The notes under the pieces: model-generated
Seen by the model: only the letters and a program-made list of their open reading frames with translations
The model's database searches: none
Told to the model about the DNA's origin: nothing
Position numbers and translations under genes: made by a program
DNA from: Paenibacillaceae bacterium ZCTH02-B3
GTDB lineage: Bacteria > Bacillota > Bacilli > Paenibacillales > Paenibacillaceae
Reading direction: 5' to 3'
NCBI GenBank assembly: GCA_002159065.1
Contig: LZRV01000052.1
Coordinates: forward strand, 56,896 to 120,895
DNA length: 64,000 nucleotides
In this document: in pieces, positions 25,297 to 33,414 of the stretch
How positions within the stretch are numbered: position 1 is the stretch's first letter
How the letters are laid out: every line of letters starts with the position of its first letter

Positions 25297-26202
25297 ATGT
25301 GGCTTTGGTTTGCGTTGGCCGCCGCCGTCGTTTTCGGGATCCGGGGAATCCTGTACCACTGGTCGGCGCAACAGCCGATCGACCGCAATCTGGTGCTGCT
25401 CGGAACCTTTGCCTTCGGAACTCTCGTGTGCCTGATTCTTGGCCTTGCGTTTCGCCAGTCCTGGACGGGCGGGTCGCTGTACGGCCTGCTCATGGGACTG
25501 TTTACGTTTGCGGCCAATCTGTCCGTGTACAAAGCCTTCGCCGACGGCAAATCGTCCCTTCCCGCGCTGTTTACGGCCCTCGCGCCCGTGCCGGTTTTGC
25601 TGTACGCGTTTTTGGTCTGGGGGGAAACCCTGAACATCCGGCAGTGGATCGCGTTTGTCGTCATCGTCACCGGTGTGGTGCTCCTTCGCTATTCGGGCAG
25701 GCAGTCTCTGCAGCGGTTGCAGGGGATCAAGTGGGGGCTTTCGGCCATGCTTTTTTTCGCCGCCTGCGATTTGGCCAACAAGCAGGCATCTCTCGCGGGA
25801 GGGGAGCCCTTCACGACGCTGACGTACATGTTTCTGGTCGCTTCGGTGATCTTCGGCATCTGGTGGCGGGTTGGACGAAACCGAAGGCGGCGTCCGGACG
25901 AGGAAGCCGGAGGCCCCCGTTCCGAAGCCGCCGCGGTGTCCGAAACGGCCCGGAAGTGGAGCGAAACAAAAACATTCCTGTGGGGCATGATGATCGGCCT
26001 TGTCAATACCACCGGCATGGTTTTGCTGTTTCAGGGCTTCAAGCTGGGCGTGACCGGGCTGGTGACGGCCGTCATTTCCACGAATGTGATCGTCATTTTG
26101 CTTTACGCGAGATTTGTGGTGAAGGAATCGTTCCGGCGGACGGAAATGGGAGGCGTCGTGCTGAGCATGTGCGGTGTGGCGGTGCTGCATCTGTTCGGAT
26201 AA
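25297..26202 (+). CDS. EamA/DMT-family transporter
   Basis: The 301-residue protein has about ten membrane segments in two EamA repeats. The first contains LYGLLMGLFTFAANLSVYKA and ALFTALAPVPVLLYAFLVWGE, the second MMIGLVNTTGMVLLFQGFK and TAVISTNVIVILLYARFVVKE. A charged loop (RNRRRRPDEEAGG) separates them. Such proteins export metabolites or amino acids; the cargo is unknown. ATG 25297 is preferred over TTG 25291 because AAGGAG at 25282-25287 has 9-nt spacing to it. The EcsAB-like pair follows 51 bp downstream. Confidence 0.88.
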   Translation: MWLWFALAAAVVFGIRGILYHWSAQQPIDRNLVLLGTFAFGTLVCLILGLAFRQSWTGGSLYGLLMGLFTFAANLSVYKAFADGKSSLPALFTALAPVPVLLYAFLVWGETLNIRQWIAFVVIVTGVVLLRYSGRQSLQRLQGIKWGLSAMLFFAACDLANKQASLAGGEPFTTLTYMFLVASVIFGIWWRVGRNRRRRPDEEAGGPRSEAAAVSETARKWSETKTFLWGMMIGLVNTTGMVLLFQGFKLGVTGLVTAVISTNVIVILLYARFVVKESFRRTEMGGVVLSMCGVAVLHLFG

Positions 26203-26253
26203 GGGAGCCGGGCCGGATGGTTCTTCGGACGGGTGTTTGAAGGAGGAAGGAAG

Positions 26254-27015
26254 ATGACGGCCGCGGAATGGACGGGCGCCGAAGCCATGGTGGAGGAAGC
26301 GGGATATGAGCCGGGCAAGCCGGTGGTGCGCGGCGTCCGCTTCGGCATCCGGCCGGGCGAGCGGGTCGGGCTGCTCGGACCGAACGGAGCCGGCAAGAGC
26401 ACGGTCATGAAAGGACTCCTGGGGCAGCTGCCGCATTGGAAAGGCCGGCTGCTCCTGGACGGCCGTCCCGCCGAAGACGCGGGACCTGGCGCGGTGGCCT
26501 ACATTCCGGAACATCCGGTGCTCTACGAGCGGCTCACGCTGTGGGAGCATCTCGCCCTGGCCGCGGCTTCCGTCGGGATGCCCGACGAGGAATTCACGGA
26601 GAAGGCCGGGCGGCTGCTTGCGCGCTTCAGGCTGTACGGCGTGCGGCACCACTATCCGGTCCGGTTTTCCAAAGGCATGCAGCAAAAAACGATGCTGGTC
26701 ATCGGATTCTTGCTGTCGCCCCGGCTGTATCTGGTGGACGAACCGTTTGTCGGGCTGGATCCGTTCGCGACGATGGAACTCATGGAAGCGCTCGACGAGG
26801 AGCGGGCGCGCGGCGCCGCGGTGCTGCTCACCACCCATGTGCTGGACGCGGCGGAACGGATGTGCGACCGCTTCGTGCTTATGCTGGACGGGCGGGTGAC
26901 CGCGTCCGGCACGCTGGCGGACATCCGCGGCCAGGCCGGCAGCGGCCCGGAAGCCCGGCTGTTCGACTGTTTCCTGAAGCTGACGGAAAGGGCCGGAGCG
27001 GAGGGAGCCGGATGA
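26254..27015 (+). CDS. ecsA: ABC transporter ATP-binding protein, EcsA-like
   Basis: Walker A GPNGAGKST is at about residues 47-55. The signature region is FSKGMQQKTMLVIGFLL instead of LSGGQ, as in EcsA, Walker B is LYLVDEPFVGLD and the switch is THVL. The length of 253 residues matches EcsA. ATG 26254 follows GGAGGAAGGA. The stop overlaps the start of the membrane subunit (ATGA). EcsAB in Bacillus influences regulated membrane proteolysis, secretion and competence; transfer of that role here is inferred. Confidence 0.85.
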   Translation: MTAAEWTGAEAMVEEAGYEPGKPVVRGVRFGIRPGERVGLLGPNGAGKSTVMKGLLGQLPHWKGRLLLDGRPAEDAGPGAVAYIPEHPVLYERLTLWEHLALAAASVGMPDEEFTEKAGRLLARFRLYGVRHHYPVRFSKGMQQKTMLVIGFLLSPRLYLVDEPFVGLDPFATMELMEALDEERARGAAVLLTTHVLDAAERMCDRFVLMLDGRVTASGTLADIRGQAGSGPEARLFDCFLKLTERAGAEGAG

Positions 27016-28547
27016 GCGGGGAAAGCCGGCCGGCGAAAGGGGACGCCCGAGCCGGAGAGCAGGCGGATGATGGGGCGGTGCGCCGGGAGAAAGCGGAGGA
27101 ACCGGGGCGGTCTGACGATCCGGAAGCGGCGGATTGGACGGGAGAAAAGCCTGAACGGCCGGACGATTCGCAAACGTCGGACCTGACGGAAGAACAAGAA
27201 CCTGAACAGCCGGACGATCCGGACACGGAAGAGGACGAAGAGGAAGAGGCGGAAGCCCTGCCGGGAGATTTCACCCCCGCCGGGCTCATGCGGGAGCGCA
27301 TCGCGGCCTACTGGTCCAGGGTGCTCCGCAGCTGGCGGACGGCATGGGACTGGACGGTGGGCGTGTACATCGTCGCGCCGTTCCTGTGGATCGGCGGCAA
27401 TTTGTACGCCGAGTTCTGGCGGGAACCGCCCGCATGGGTGCCGGAAATGCCGCCGGCCGTCCCGTCGGCGCTCCTGGCCCTGGCCATCGCCGTGTTCACC
27501 TCGGGCCTGCGGACGTTCGCCGAGCCGGGGGACGGGCTGTTTCTCAGGCGCAACCGGGCGTGGACGCGGCGGATGATCGGGATCGGCATGGCTTATACCT
27601 TCACGGCGAAGCTGCTGGTGACGCTGGTTCTTTCCGCCCTGCTTCTGCCTTATCACCTGACGCTGGTCCGGTGGCCGGCCGGCTTTCTGCTGTGGCACGC
27701 GGCGGGGCTCGTCTGCGGCGGGTATCTGCTGGTGCTGGTGCGGGACGCGGCGTCGCGGCGGTGGTCCGGGTGGCGGCGAAGGCTCGCGCGCATCGCGGCC
27801 GTCCTCGTCTGGGCGGCGGCCTGGGGATGGACGGTGTCGGCGGCGGAAGGAAGCCCTGCGGTCATGTCCGCCGCCCTTGCGCTGCTGATCCCGGGCGGCG
27901 CGGCCCTTTCGGTTTTGCGGCTGCGGGCGCGGGGAACGCTCCTGCACGAGGTGGAAACGGAACGCAACGCCTACGCGGCGAGCATCGGCTGGATGCTGGC
28001 AGACGCGCCGCCCGTCCGCTCGCTGCCGCGCGGCCGGCGTCCGCTTCTGCTTCGCGGCTCGCGGCCCCTGCTTCCCGGCGTCTCCGCGCCTCACCGCCGG
28101 CTCGCGGACCTGTGGCTGAAGTCGCAGATCCGGCGATTCGAGACGGTTCGCGTCTACGGCGCCCTGTTCGGCCTTGGCCTCGCGGCCGTCGCGCAGACGC
28201 CCCTCTGGCTGTCCGTCGCGGTCTGGCCGGCGCTTGGCGGCCTCCTGGTGTCCTGGCTTCACCGGCTCATCGTGCAGTGGTACGACGAACCGTACCTGAA
28301 AATGTTCCCGTGGTCCGAGGAACTGGCGAAGCGAAGCGCCGACGCGGCCCGGATTGCCGCCGGCGCTCCGGCGTTCGCCCTGTGGGGGCTCGCCGTGGGC
28401 GTCAAGGCCGGACTGCTTTACGGCGGCTTCGCGTGGCTGGCCGCCGCCGCGGCGCCCGCGGCCGGCTGGTGGCTCTACCTTGCCATTGACGGATGGATGG
28501 CGAGCTTCATGGAGAAACCGGCCGCGGAAAAGAAAAAAGCCGGTTAA
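27012..28547 (+). CDS. ecsB: ABC transporter permease, EcsB-like, with acidic N-terminal tail
   Basis: The first 85 or so residues are highly acidic and Pro/Glu/Asp-rich with PDD repeats (EPEQPDDPDTEEDEEEEAEA), which is unusual for EcsB. The rest has about eight to ten membrane segments and EcsB-like motifs such as SALLALAIAVFTSGLR, LFLRRNRAW and LADLWLKSQIRRFE. ATG 27012 overlaps the EcsA stop, so the genes are translationally coupled. The longer open frame from 26436 is a shadow of ecsA. No terminator follows; the next 225 bp switch to AT-rich DNA. Confidence 0.82.
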   Translation: MSGESRPAKGDARAGEQADDGAVRREKAEEPGRSDDPEAADWTGEKPERPDDSQTSDLTEEQEPEQPDDPDTEEDEEEEAEALPGDFTPAGLMRERIAAYWSRVLRSWRTAWDWTVGVYIVAPFLWIGGNLYAEFWREPPAWVPEMPPAVPSALLALAIAVFTSGLRTFAEPGDGLFLRRNRAWTRRMIGIGMAYTFTAKLLVTLVLSALLLPYHLTLVRWPAGFLLWHAAGLVCGGYLLVLVRDAASRRWSGWRRRLARIAAVLVWAAAWGWTVSAAEGSPAVMSAALALLIPGGAALSVLRLRARGTLLHEVETERNAYAASIGWMLADAPPVRSLPRGRRPLLLRGSRPLLPGVSAPHRRLADLWLKSQIRRFETVRVYGALFGLGLAAVAQTPLWLSVAVWPALGGLLVSWLHRLIVQWYDEPYLKMFPWSEELAKRSADAARIAAGAPAFALWGLAVGVKAGLLYGGFAWLAAAAAPAAGWWLYLAIDGWMASFMEKPAAEKKKAG

Positions 28548-28771
28548 CTTAGAACCGGGAAGCCAAGGTGTAGAAACTCCGGATCATCACAGTTTGACTA
28601 AGCGGGTCCCACTGCTGTTATAGCAATGACGAACTGTGGTTCAGCGCATAACATTTAGTTAGAAAGTTGAAAATATAAAAATTTTTTATAGCCTTGACGA
28701 GCAACAGGATTTTTAATCTGTTGAGGTGAATATTTACATCAACTTAGGCCTGTGCATTTTCCGGAGTGGAA
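28548..28771 (+). ncRNA. Structured leader before the dCTP deaminase, candidate regulatory RNA
   Basis: The gene-free 224 nt contain two hairpins. At 28586-28596 with 28630-28640 an 11-bp stem (two G-U pairs) closes a 33-nt loop that holds a small TGCT/AGCA stem. At 28702-28723, CAACAGG pairs with TCTGTTG around an AT-rich loop. Vibrio AvcD deaminases are inhibited by the adjacent AvcI RNA. Whether this leader is such an RNA is inferred from position and structure only; no sequence similarity to AvcI is claimed. Confidence 0.35.
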
Positions 28772-30286
28772 ATGCTAATGAATTCGACACGTACTTATGA
28801 ATATAAAGACAAGGAAGAGTTTCTTAATTGGACATACCAAGATTCCGAATTAGTTATTGGATTGGTTGGCGCGGTTGGAACCGAGCAACAACGAATCGTT
28901 CAGATCATTAAAGATCGGCTGAAAGCCTATCGCTATGAAACTGAAGAAATCAGAGTGTCTCGTGACGTAATTGGAAAGATATACGAAATTTCCGATACAA
29001 CAAATGAGTTTGAAAGAATAAGCACCACAATGGATTTAGGGAATTTGGCCAGAAAAGAATCAGGGGATAACGGGATTCTTGCTTTTGGTGTGGCCCAAGA
29101 GATAATGAAACGAAGAAAGTCGCCCGGACGACCTGAAAAGCGTAAAGCGTATATTGTGAATTCTTTAAAGCATCCCAAAGAAGTTGAAAGGCTAAGGGAA
29201 ATATATACTTCCGGCTTCTACTTGTTTGGGATTCATTCCGATGAGCAAAGAAGGCTTGAGTATTTAGTCAATAACAAAAGAATCAAGGAGGAAAACGCCA
29301 AAAAATTAATCCAGAGAGACATGAATGAAGAAGAGGGGCATGGACAGCAAACCAGGGATACTTTTCAAATGGCGGATTTCTTTATCCATTTGGATAGGGA
29401 TCATGATCAAGTCGAAAAAAGCATTTGGCGGATTCTCGATCTGATGTTTGGTCACCCATACATAACCCCTACTTTTGATGAGTTTGCCATGTTCATGGCC
29501 TTTATTTCCGCTCTTAGATCCGCAGACTTGTCCAGACAGGTAGGGGCAGTTATCGCAAAAGATGAAGAAATTATTGCAATGGGCGCTAACGACACTCCCA
29601 GATTTGGAGGTGGGTTGTATTGGCCAACTCTTGACAGAGAGACGAATTGTATCGTTGATGCACCAGATGGAAGGGATTATAAAAGGGGTTATGATTCAAA
29701 CAAAATAGAGCAAGCAAAGATCATGAAAGATATAGCGGAAATACTCGGATTGGATGAAGAAGGTATTAAAAAATTAAAAAGAAGCAGAATTAAGGATATT
29801 ACGGAATACGGTCGAGTTGTACATGCCGAAATGGAAGCCTTAATGATGTGTGCGAGAAATCAGGTTTCGGCAAGGGGAGCCACGATATACTGTACAACTT
29901 TTCCTTGTCATAATTGTGCCAAACATATCATATCTGCGGGAATAAAACAAGTGGTATATATTGAGCCGTATCCGAAAAGCAAGGCTTTTGAATTTCATGA
30001 TGATTCAATTACGGATGATCCAAAGCAAAAAGATGGAAAAGTATTATTTAGCCCTTTTGTTGGAATAGGACCCAGAAGATTTTTTGAACTTTTTTCAATG
30101 TCCTTGAGTTCGGGGATCAAAAAGGTCAGAAAAGACAGTAAGGGATATATAATTGATTGGCAGCCTGAACAGGCGAATCTGAGATTGCAGTTGGTTCCAT
30201 ATTCGTATTTGGATAAAGAGATGTCGGCAACCAGCACTTTTATTAGAAAATGGAGTGAGAAAAATGGGAAAGAAGACCAATCATGA
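28772..30286 (+). CDS. Anti-phage dCTP/deoxycytidylate deaminase (AvcD-type)
   Basis: The 504-residue protein combines an N-terminal P-loop-like nucleotide kinase region (VIGLVGAVGTEQQRI, lacking the usual Lys) with a C-terminal cytidine/deoxycytidylate deaminase domain. That domain carries HAEMEAL (His351, catalytic Glu353) and PCHNC (Cys379, Cys382). This two-domain layout fits defensive dC-deaminases that drain the dCTP pool during phage infection. The coding region is AT-rich with Lys/Ile-rich codon use unlike its neighbours, so it is probably acquired. GGAG at 28763-28766 supports ATG 28772; GTG 28766 and ATG 28778 are alternatives. Confidence 0.85.
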   Translation: MLMNSTRTYEYKDKEEFLNWTYQDSELVIGLVGAVGTEQQRIVQIIKDRLKAYRYETEEIRVSRDVIGKIYEISDTTNEFERISTTMDLGNLARKESGDNGILAFGVAQEIMKRRKSPGRPEKRKAYIVNSLKHPKEVERLREIYTSGFYLFGIHSDEQRRLEYLVNNKRIKEENAKKLIQRDMNEEEGHGQQTRDTFQMADFFIHLDRDHDQVEKSIWRILDLMFGHPYITPTFDEFAMFMAFISALRSADLSRQVGAVIAKDEEIIAMGANDTPRFGGGLYWPTLDRETNCIVDAPDGRDYKRGYDSNKIEQAKIMKDIAEILGLDEEGIKKLKRSRIKDITEYGRVVHAEMEALMMCARNQVSARGATIYCTTFPCHNCAKHIISAGIKQVVYIEPYPKSKAFEFHDDSITDDPKQKDGKVLFSPFVGIGPRRFFELFSMSLSSGIKKVRKDSKGYIIDWQPEQANLRLQLVPYSYLDKEMSATSTFIRKWSEKNGKEDQS

Positions 30287-30434
30287 AGAGAATCAAAAAG
30301 AGAAATTAATCCCGAGAGGGAAGTTTATTTTAAATAAACATGATCCTTATTATGCGCAAGTCGAAAAAATGATAAACGAGTGGCCGGATTGGAAAAAGGA
30401 AATACACGAAAAAATGCTTCGCCTAACGACGTAG
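30264..30434 (+). CDS. Small 56-residue protein coupled to the dCTP deaminase
   Basis: The ORF begins with ATG 30264 inside the last 23 bp of the deaminase gene, after GGAGTGAGA with good spacing, and ends at TAG 30434. It shares the AT-rich composition of the deaminase. The product begins MGKKTNHEENQKEK and has KFILNKHDPYYAQVEKMINE followed by WPDWKKEIHEKML near its end. It is charged, with no membrane segment and no recognised domain. Overlap and shared composition suggest a functional partner, perhaps a modulator of the deaminase. Confidence 0.65.
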   Translation: MGKKTNHEENQKEKLIPRGKFILNKHDPYYAQVEKMINEWPDWKKEIHEKMLRLTT

Positions 30435-30448
30435 TAACTAGCCAAAAC

Positions 30449-30487
30449 GAAGCTCTCGGGCGTCCATCGCCCCGGGGCTTCTTTTTT
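30449..30487 (+). terminator. Terminator after the deaminase cassette
   Basis: GAAGCTC pairs with GGGCTTC (one G-T pair), then TTTTTT. It is a diverged copy of the hairpin at 23911-23953 that precedes the first sir2 gene. Confidence 0.75.
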
Positions 30488-30519
30488 GTAGAATGAAGGC
30501 GGAAAGGAGTGCTCTTGCC

Positions 30520-31509
30520 TTGGAAGAAACGATCCTGTCCTTGAGGGGAGAAGGCAAAAGTCTGGATATATGGGGAGAACGCGGCGAGAAGGGATGGCGA
30601 TTTCGCTTGGATGGCGGGGAGTGGCGGGACAGTCTGCGGGATGTCCTGAATTCGCTCGACCCGTCTTGCTCGGCGCTTCGGCCGGTTGCCCTGAATCCGA
30701 TATTTTCTCGCCCGATATTGGAGTGGTGGGAATCGGTTTCCCGGCGAGTCCGTGGCGTCGACCGGGATGCTTGGGAGAGGCTTCTCAAATGGGAAAACCC
30801 GGTTTTCCGCGCGACCGAGCTGATCTGGAACGCTCGCCGCATGGTGCTCATTTCCGGCGCCGGGTTGTCCGTAGACTCCGGCCTGAAGGATTTCCGCTCC
30901 AGAAGCGGATGGTGGCGGGGCATCGATCCCCGCACCGTGGCGACGGTGGAGGCGCTGGAGAACAACTACGATCTTTTCCACGAATTCTATTCCGCCCGGG
31001 TCCTGCAGCTCAAAGAGGTGATCCCCCATCGGGGCTACCACATTCTGGCCGATTGGGAGAAACGGGGCATGCTGGCCTGCGTGTGCACCCAGAACGTGGA
31101 CCGCCTGCATCACATGGCCGGCAGCCGGACCGTTTACGAACTGCACGGCACCATCCGCGAGTTCCGCTGCCACGCCTGCGGGGCGCCGCACACGGAAGAG
31201 GCGTTTTTGGCCAAACAGAAGTGCCCCTGCGGAGGGAAGCTGCGGCCCAATGTGGTGCTGTTCGGCGAATCCCTGCCCGCGGAGGCCTGGAACCGGTCCC
31301 TGGACGCCATCCGCCGTGCCGACCTGGTGCTGGTGATCGGCACGAGCCTGCAGGTGGCGCCGGTGAACCAGCTGCCTTTTCTCACCCGGGGGAAACTCGT
31401 GCTCATCAACGCGGAGGAAACCGGCTACGAGGACCGGTTCGACGTCTTCGTCAAGGGAAGGGCGCTGGACAGCCTGACGGCGATCGAGGAACGTCTGAAT
31501 GCGATGTGA
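30520..31509 (+). CDS. Sir2-family NAD-dependent protein with extra N-terminal domain (copy 2)
   Basis: This is a close paralogue of the 23989 gene with the same 329-residue length when read from the equivalent TTG (30520), which follows GGAAAGGAG. All Sir2 motifs are kept: [60 protein letters not shown] and [13 protein letters not shown]. Divergence is concentrated in the N-terminal domain (residues 1-95). The open frame also permits ATG 30493. It lies just before a Fic antitoxin/toxin pair, suggesting defence or conflict functions. Confidence 0.85.
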   Translation: MEETILSLRGEGKSLDIWGERGEKGWRFRLDGGEWRDSLRDVLNSLDPSCSALRPVALNPIFSRPILEWWESVSRRVRGVDRDAWERLLKWENPVFRATELIWNARRMVLISGAGLSVDSGLKDFRSRSGWWRGIDPRTVATVEALENNYDLFHEFYSARVLQLKEVIPHRGYHILADWEKRGMLACVCTQNVDRLHHMAGSRTVYELHGTIREFRCHACGAPHTEEAFLAKQKCPCGGKLRPNVVLFGESLPAEAWNRSLDAIRRADLVLVIGTSLQVAPVNQLPFLTRGKLVLINAEETGYEDRFDVFVKGRALDSLTAIEERLNAM

Positions 31510-31551
31510 GGGAGCGTTGTACGGAACGTGTTCCCGAAAGGATGAGGCCTG

Positions 31552-32070
31552 GTGGATTACTCGAGGAAGGAAAGCTGGACCGTCGGCCTTCTGGAGAAGA
31601 CGCTTGACCAATACGGGGCGCTGGCTCCGGAAGCGCGGGGGGACTTCGGGAAGCTCTGGCGGGCCAAGCTGGATTATGAAGCCAGGACGGGCATCCGGAT
31701 TCGACCGTGGCGAGAGATCATGACAAAGGAGGAGCTGGACGAGGAAGGCCTTGCCTACGCCAGGGCTACGCTGGAGATCGAAGGGCTGATGCTCGCGCCG
31801 GAGCAGGAAGCGCTGGTGCGCCGGCGTTTGCGGGGGGAGATCGCGCACGAAACGTTTTTGAGGCTGGCGAAGGAGCTGGCCGTTTCGTCATCCGGCCAGT
31901 CGGACGGTTTCATCCGTTCGGAAGAGCTGGACGAGGTTCTCGGGCAAGCCGCGCGCGCGGCGAAGGAAGAGGCGTTCGCCGCCGGATTGCCCGTGAGCTG
32001 TGTCCGGAACGGCAGGCTGCTCCGGGAATATCCGGACGGCGCCGTCGAAGAGGTCGTTCAGGATGCGTAA
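31552..32070 (+). CDS. VbhA-like Fic antitoxin, partner of the zeta-Fic fusion
   Basis: The 172-residue protein contains TLEIEG (Thr73 to Gly78) followed by LMLAPEQEALVRRRLRGEI. This matches the class I Fic inhibitory motif (S/T)xxxE(G/N) and the surrounding antitoxin_VbhA helix pattern. Glu77 should block ATP gamma-phosphate binding in the Fic site of the downstream toxin. Additional N- and C-terminal regions (for example GRLLREYPDGAVEEV) may act on the kinase half. GTG 31552 follows AGGATGAGG. The stop overlaps the toxin start by 8 bp, as expected for a toxin-antitoxin pair. Confidence 0.72.
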   Translation: MDYSRKESWTVGLLEKTLDQYGALAPEARGDFGKLWRAKLDYEARTGIRIRPWREIMTKEELDEEGLAYARATLEIEGLMLAPEQEALVRRRLRGEIAHETFLRLAKELAVSSSGQSDGFIRSEELDEVLGQAARAAKEEAFAAGLPVSCVRNGRLLREYPDGAVEEVVQDA

Positions 32071-33265
32071 GCCCCAGATGATGGTTTTTGCCGGCGTCAA
32101 CGGCGCCGGAAAATCGACGCTGACCCGCTGTCTGGCCGGCCGGCTGTCGGAAGGGGAATTCGCGGTCATCGATCCGGACGCCGTCGCGCGGGAGATGAGC
32201 CCTTCCGATCCGGAAAAAGCCGTTTTCGCGGCGGGCAGGGAAGCCCTGCGTCTCGTGGACGCGGCCATCGCCTCGGGAAGAAACTTTACCGTGGAAACCA
32301 CGCTGAGCGGCGGCAACGCCCTTCGCCAGATGCGAAAGGCCCGTGAAGCGGGCTTCCATGTGACGCTGTTTTACATCGCGCTGGCCAGTCCGGAGCTGAA
32401 TATCGAGCGGGTCAGGCTGCGGGTCCGGCTGGGCGGGCATTTCATTCCGGAGGAGACCATTCGCCGGCGCTTCACGACCTCGTTCGAAAATTTGCCGGAG
32501 GCGATGCATCTGGCCCATGACGTTTTCCTTCTGGACAATACGGAAAGCTATGTCAAGCTGGTCGAGATCAGGCAGGGCCGGGTGGTGTTCCAGGAACCGG
32601 ATCCGCCCGCCTGGGCCGGCAAGGCGCTTCTGGAATGGAATCCGGAGTTTGAGCCGATCACGCGGAAAACCCAGTCCGGCCATTGTTACCGGGGAACCCA
32701 TGTGCTGATCAACCACGCGGACCTGAAGGACCAGGAGGCGCTGGACCGCTTCGAAAGCGCGGCCGTTTCCTTCCGGATCGCCGAACTTTACGGCATGGGC
32801 GTGACCGGACGCCTGGATTTCGAGCACCTCCAAGCCATTCACCGCCACATCTTTCAAGACGTGTATCCCTTCGCCGGCGAGATCCGGCAGGTGGATATCT
32901 CGAAGGGCTTTCCTTTCGCCCGGTTCCCGTTCATCGTGCCGGAAGGCCGGCGTCTCATGAGGGAGCTGGCGGCCGAGAACCGTCTGGCGGGGCTGGACAT
33001 GGAGCGGTTTGCCGGAAGGGCTGCCCATTACATGGCCGAGCTCAACGTGCTGCATCCCTTCCGGGAAGGAAACGGCCGGTCGCTCCGGGAATTCATGCGG
33101 CAGCTTGCCCTGAACGCCGGCTATGACCTTGATTTCACCCTGGTGTCCGCCCGCAAGGTTTTCGAAGCGAGCGTGGCGTCCACCGCCGATCCGGAGCCGC
33201 TGGCGCAAGTGTTGCGGGAGTGTCTCCATCCGCAAAAAAAGGCCGGTCAGAATGCGGATTCCTGA
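32063..33265 (+). CDS. Fusion toxin: zeta-like kinase + Fic AMP-transferase
   Basis: Residues 1-185 are a zeta-toxin/P-loop kinase with GVNGAGKST (11-19), VIDPD (35-39), FTVETTLSGG (75-84) and RVRLRVRLGGHFIPEETIRRRF (116-137). Zeta toxins phosphorylate UDP-N-acetylglucosamine. Residues about 205-390 are a Fic domain: CYRGTHVLINHADLKD, HRHIFQDVYPFAGEIR and the complete active site HPFREGNGR (331-339), which usually AMPylates proteins. Both active sites look intact. ATG 32063 is chosen because it begins the kinase domain and overlaps the antitoxin stop. A kinase-Fic fusion is unusual. Confidence 0.85.
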   Translation: MRKPQMMVFAGVNGAGKSTLTRCLAGRLSEGEFAVIDPDAVAREMSPSDPEKAVFAAGREALRLVDAAIASGRNFTVETTLSGGNALRQMRKAREAGFHVTLFYIALASPELNIERVRLRVRLGGHFIPEETIRRRFTTSFENLPEAMHLAHDVFLLDNTESYVKLVEIRQGRVVFQEPDPPAWAGKALLEWNPEFEPITRKTQSGHCYRGTHVLINHADLKDQEALDRFESAAVSFRIAELYGMGVTGRLDFEHLQAIHRHIFQDVYPFAGEIRQVDISKGFPFARFPFIVPEGRRLMRELAAENRLAGLDMERFAGRAAHYMAELNVLHPFREGNGRSLREFMRQLALNAGYDLDFTLVSARKVFEASVASTADPEPLAQVLRECLHPQKKAGQNADS

Positions 33266-33276
33266 TCGGCTCTTTT
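33242..33276 (+). terminator. Terminator of the Fic toxin-antitoxin operon
   Basis: GCCGGTCAG and CTGATCGGC form a 9-bp stem with one G-T pair, overlapping the toxin stop codon and followed by TCTTTT. Confidence 0.7.
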
Positions 33277-33414
33277 GCCGTTCCGCCGCAGAATGTTCAT
33301 GCCGGATTGAACTTGCCGGATCCTCCTTATGATCCGCGGGCGGCGCGGAAGTGATTTGATTTTGTGACAGGGCAAAAACGTTTGTTGGTTTCAACTGGTG
33401 AGGCTGATAACTTT

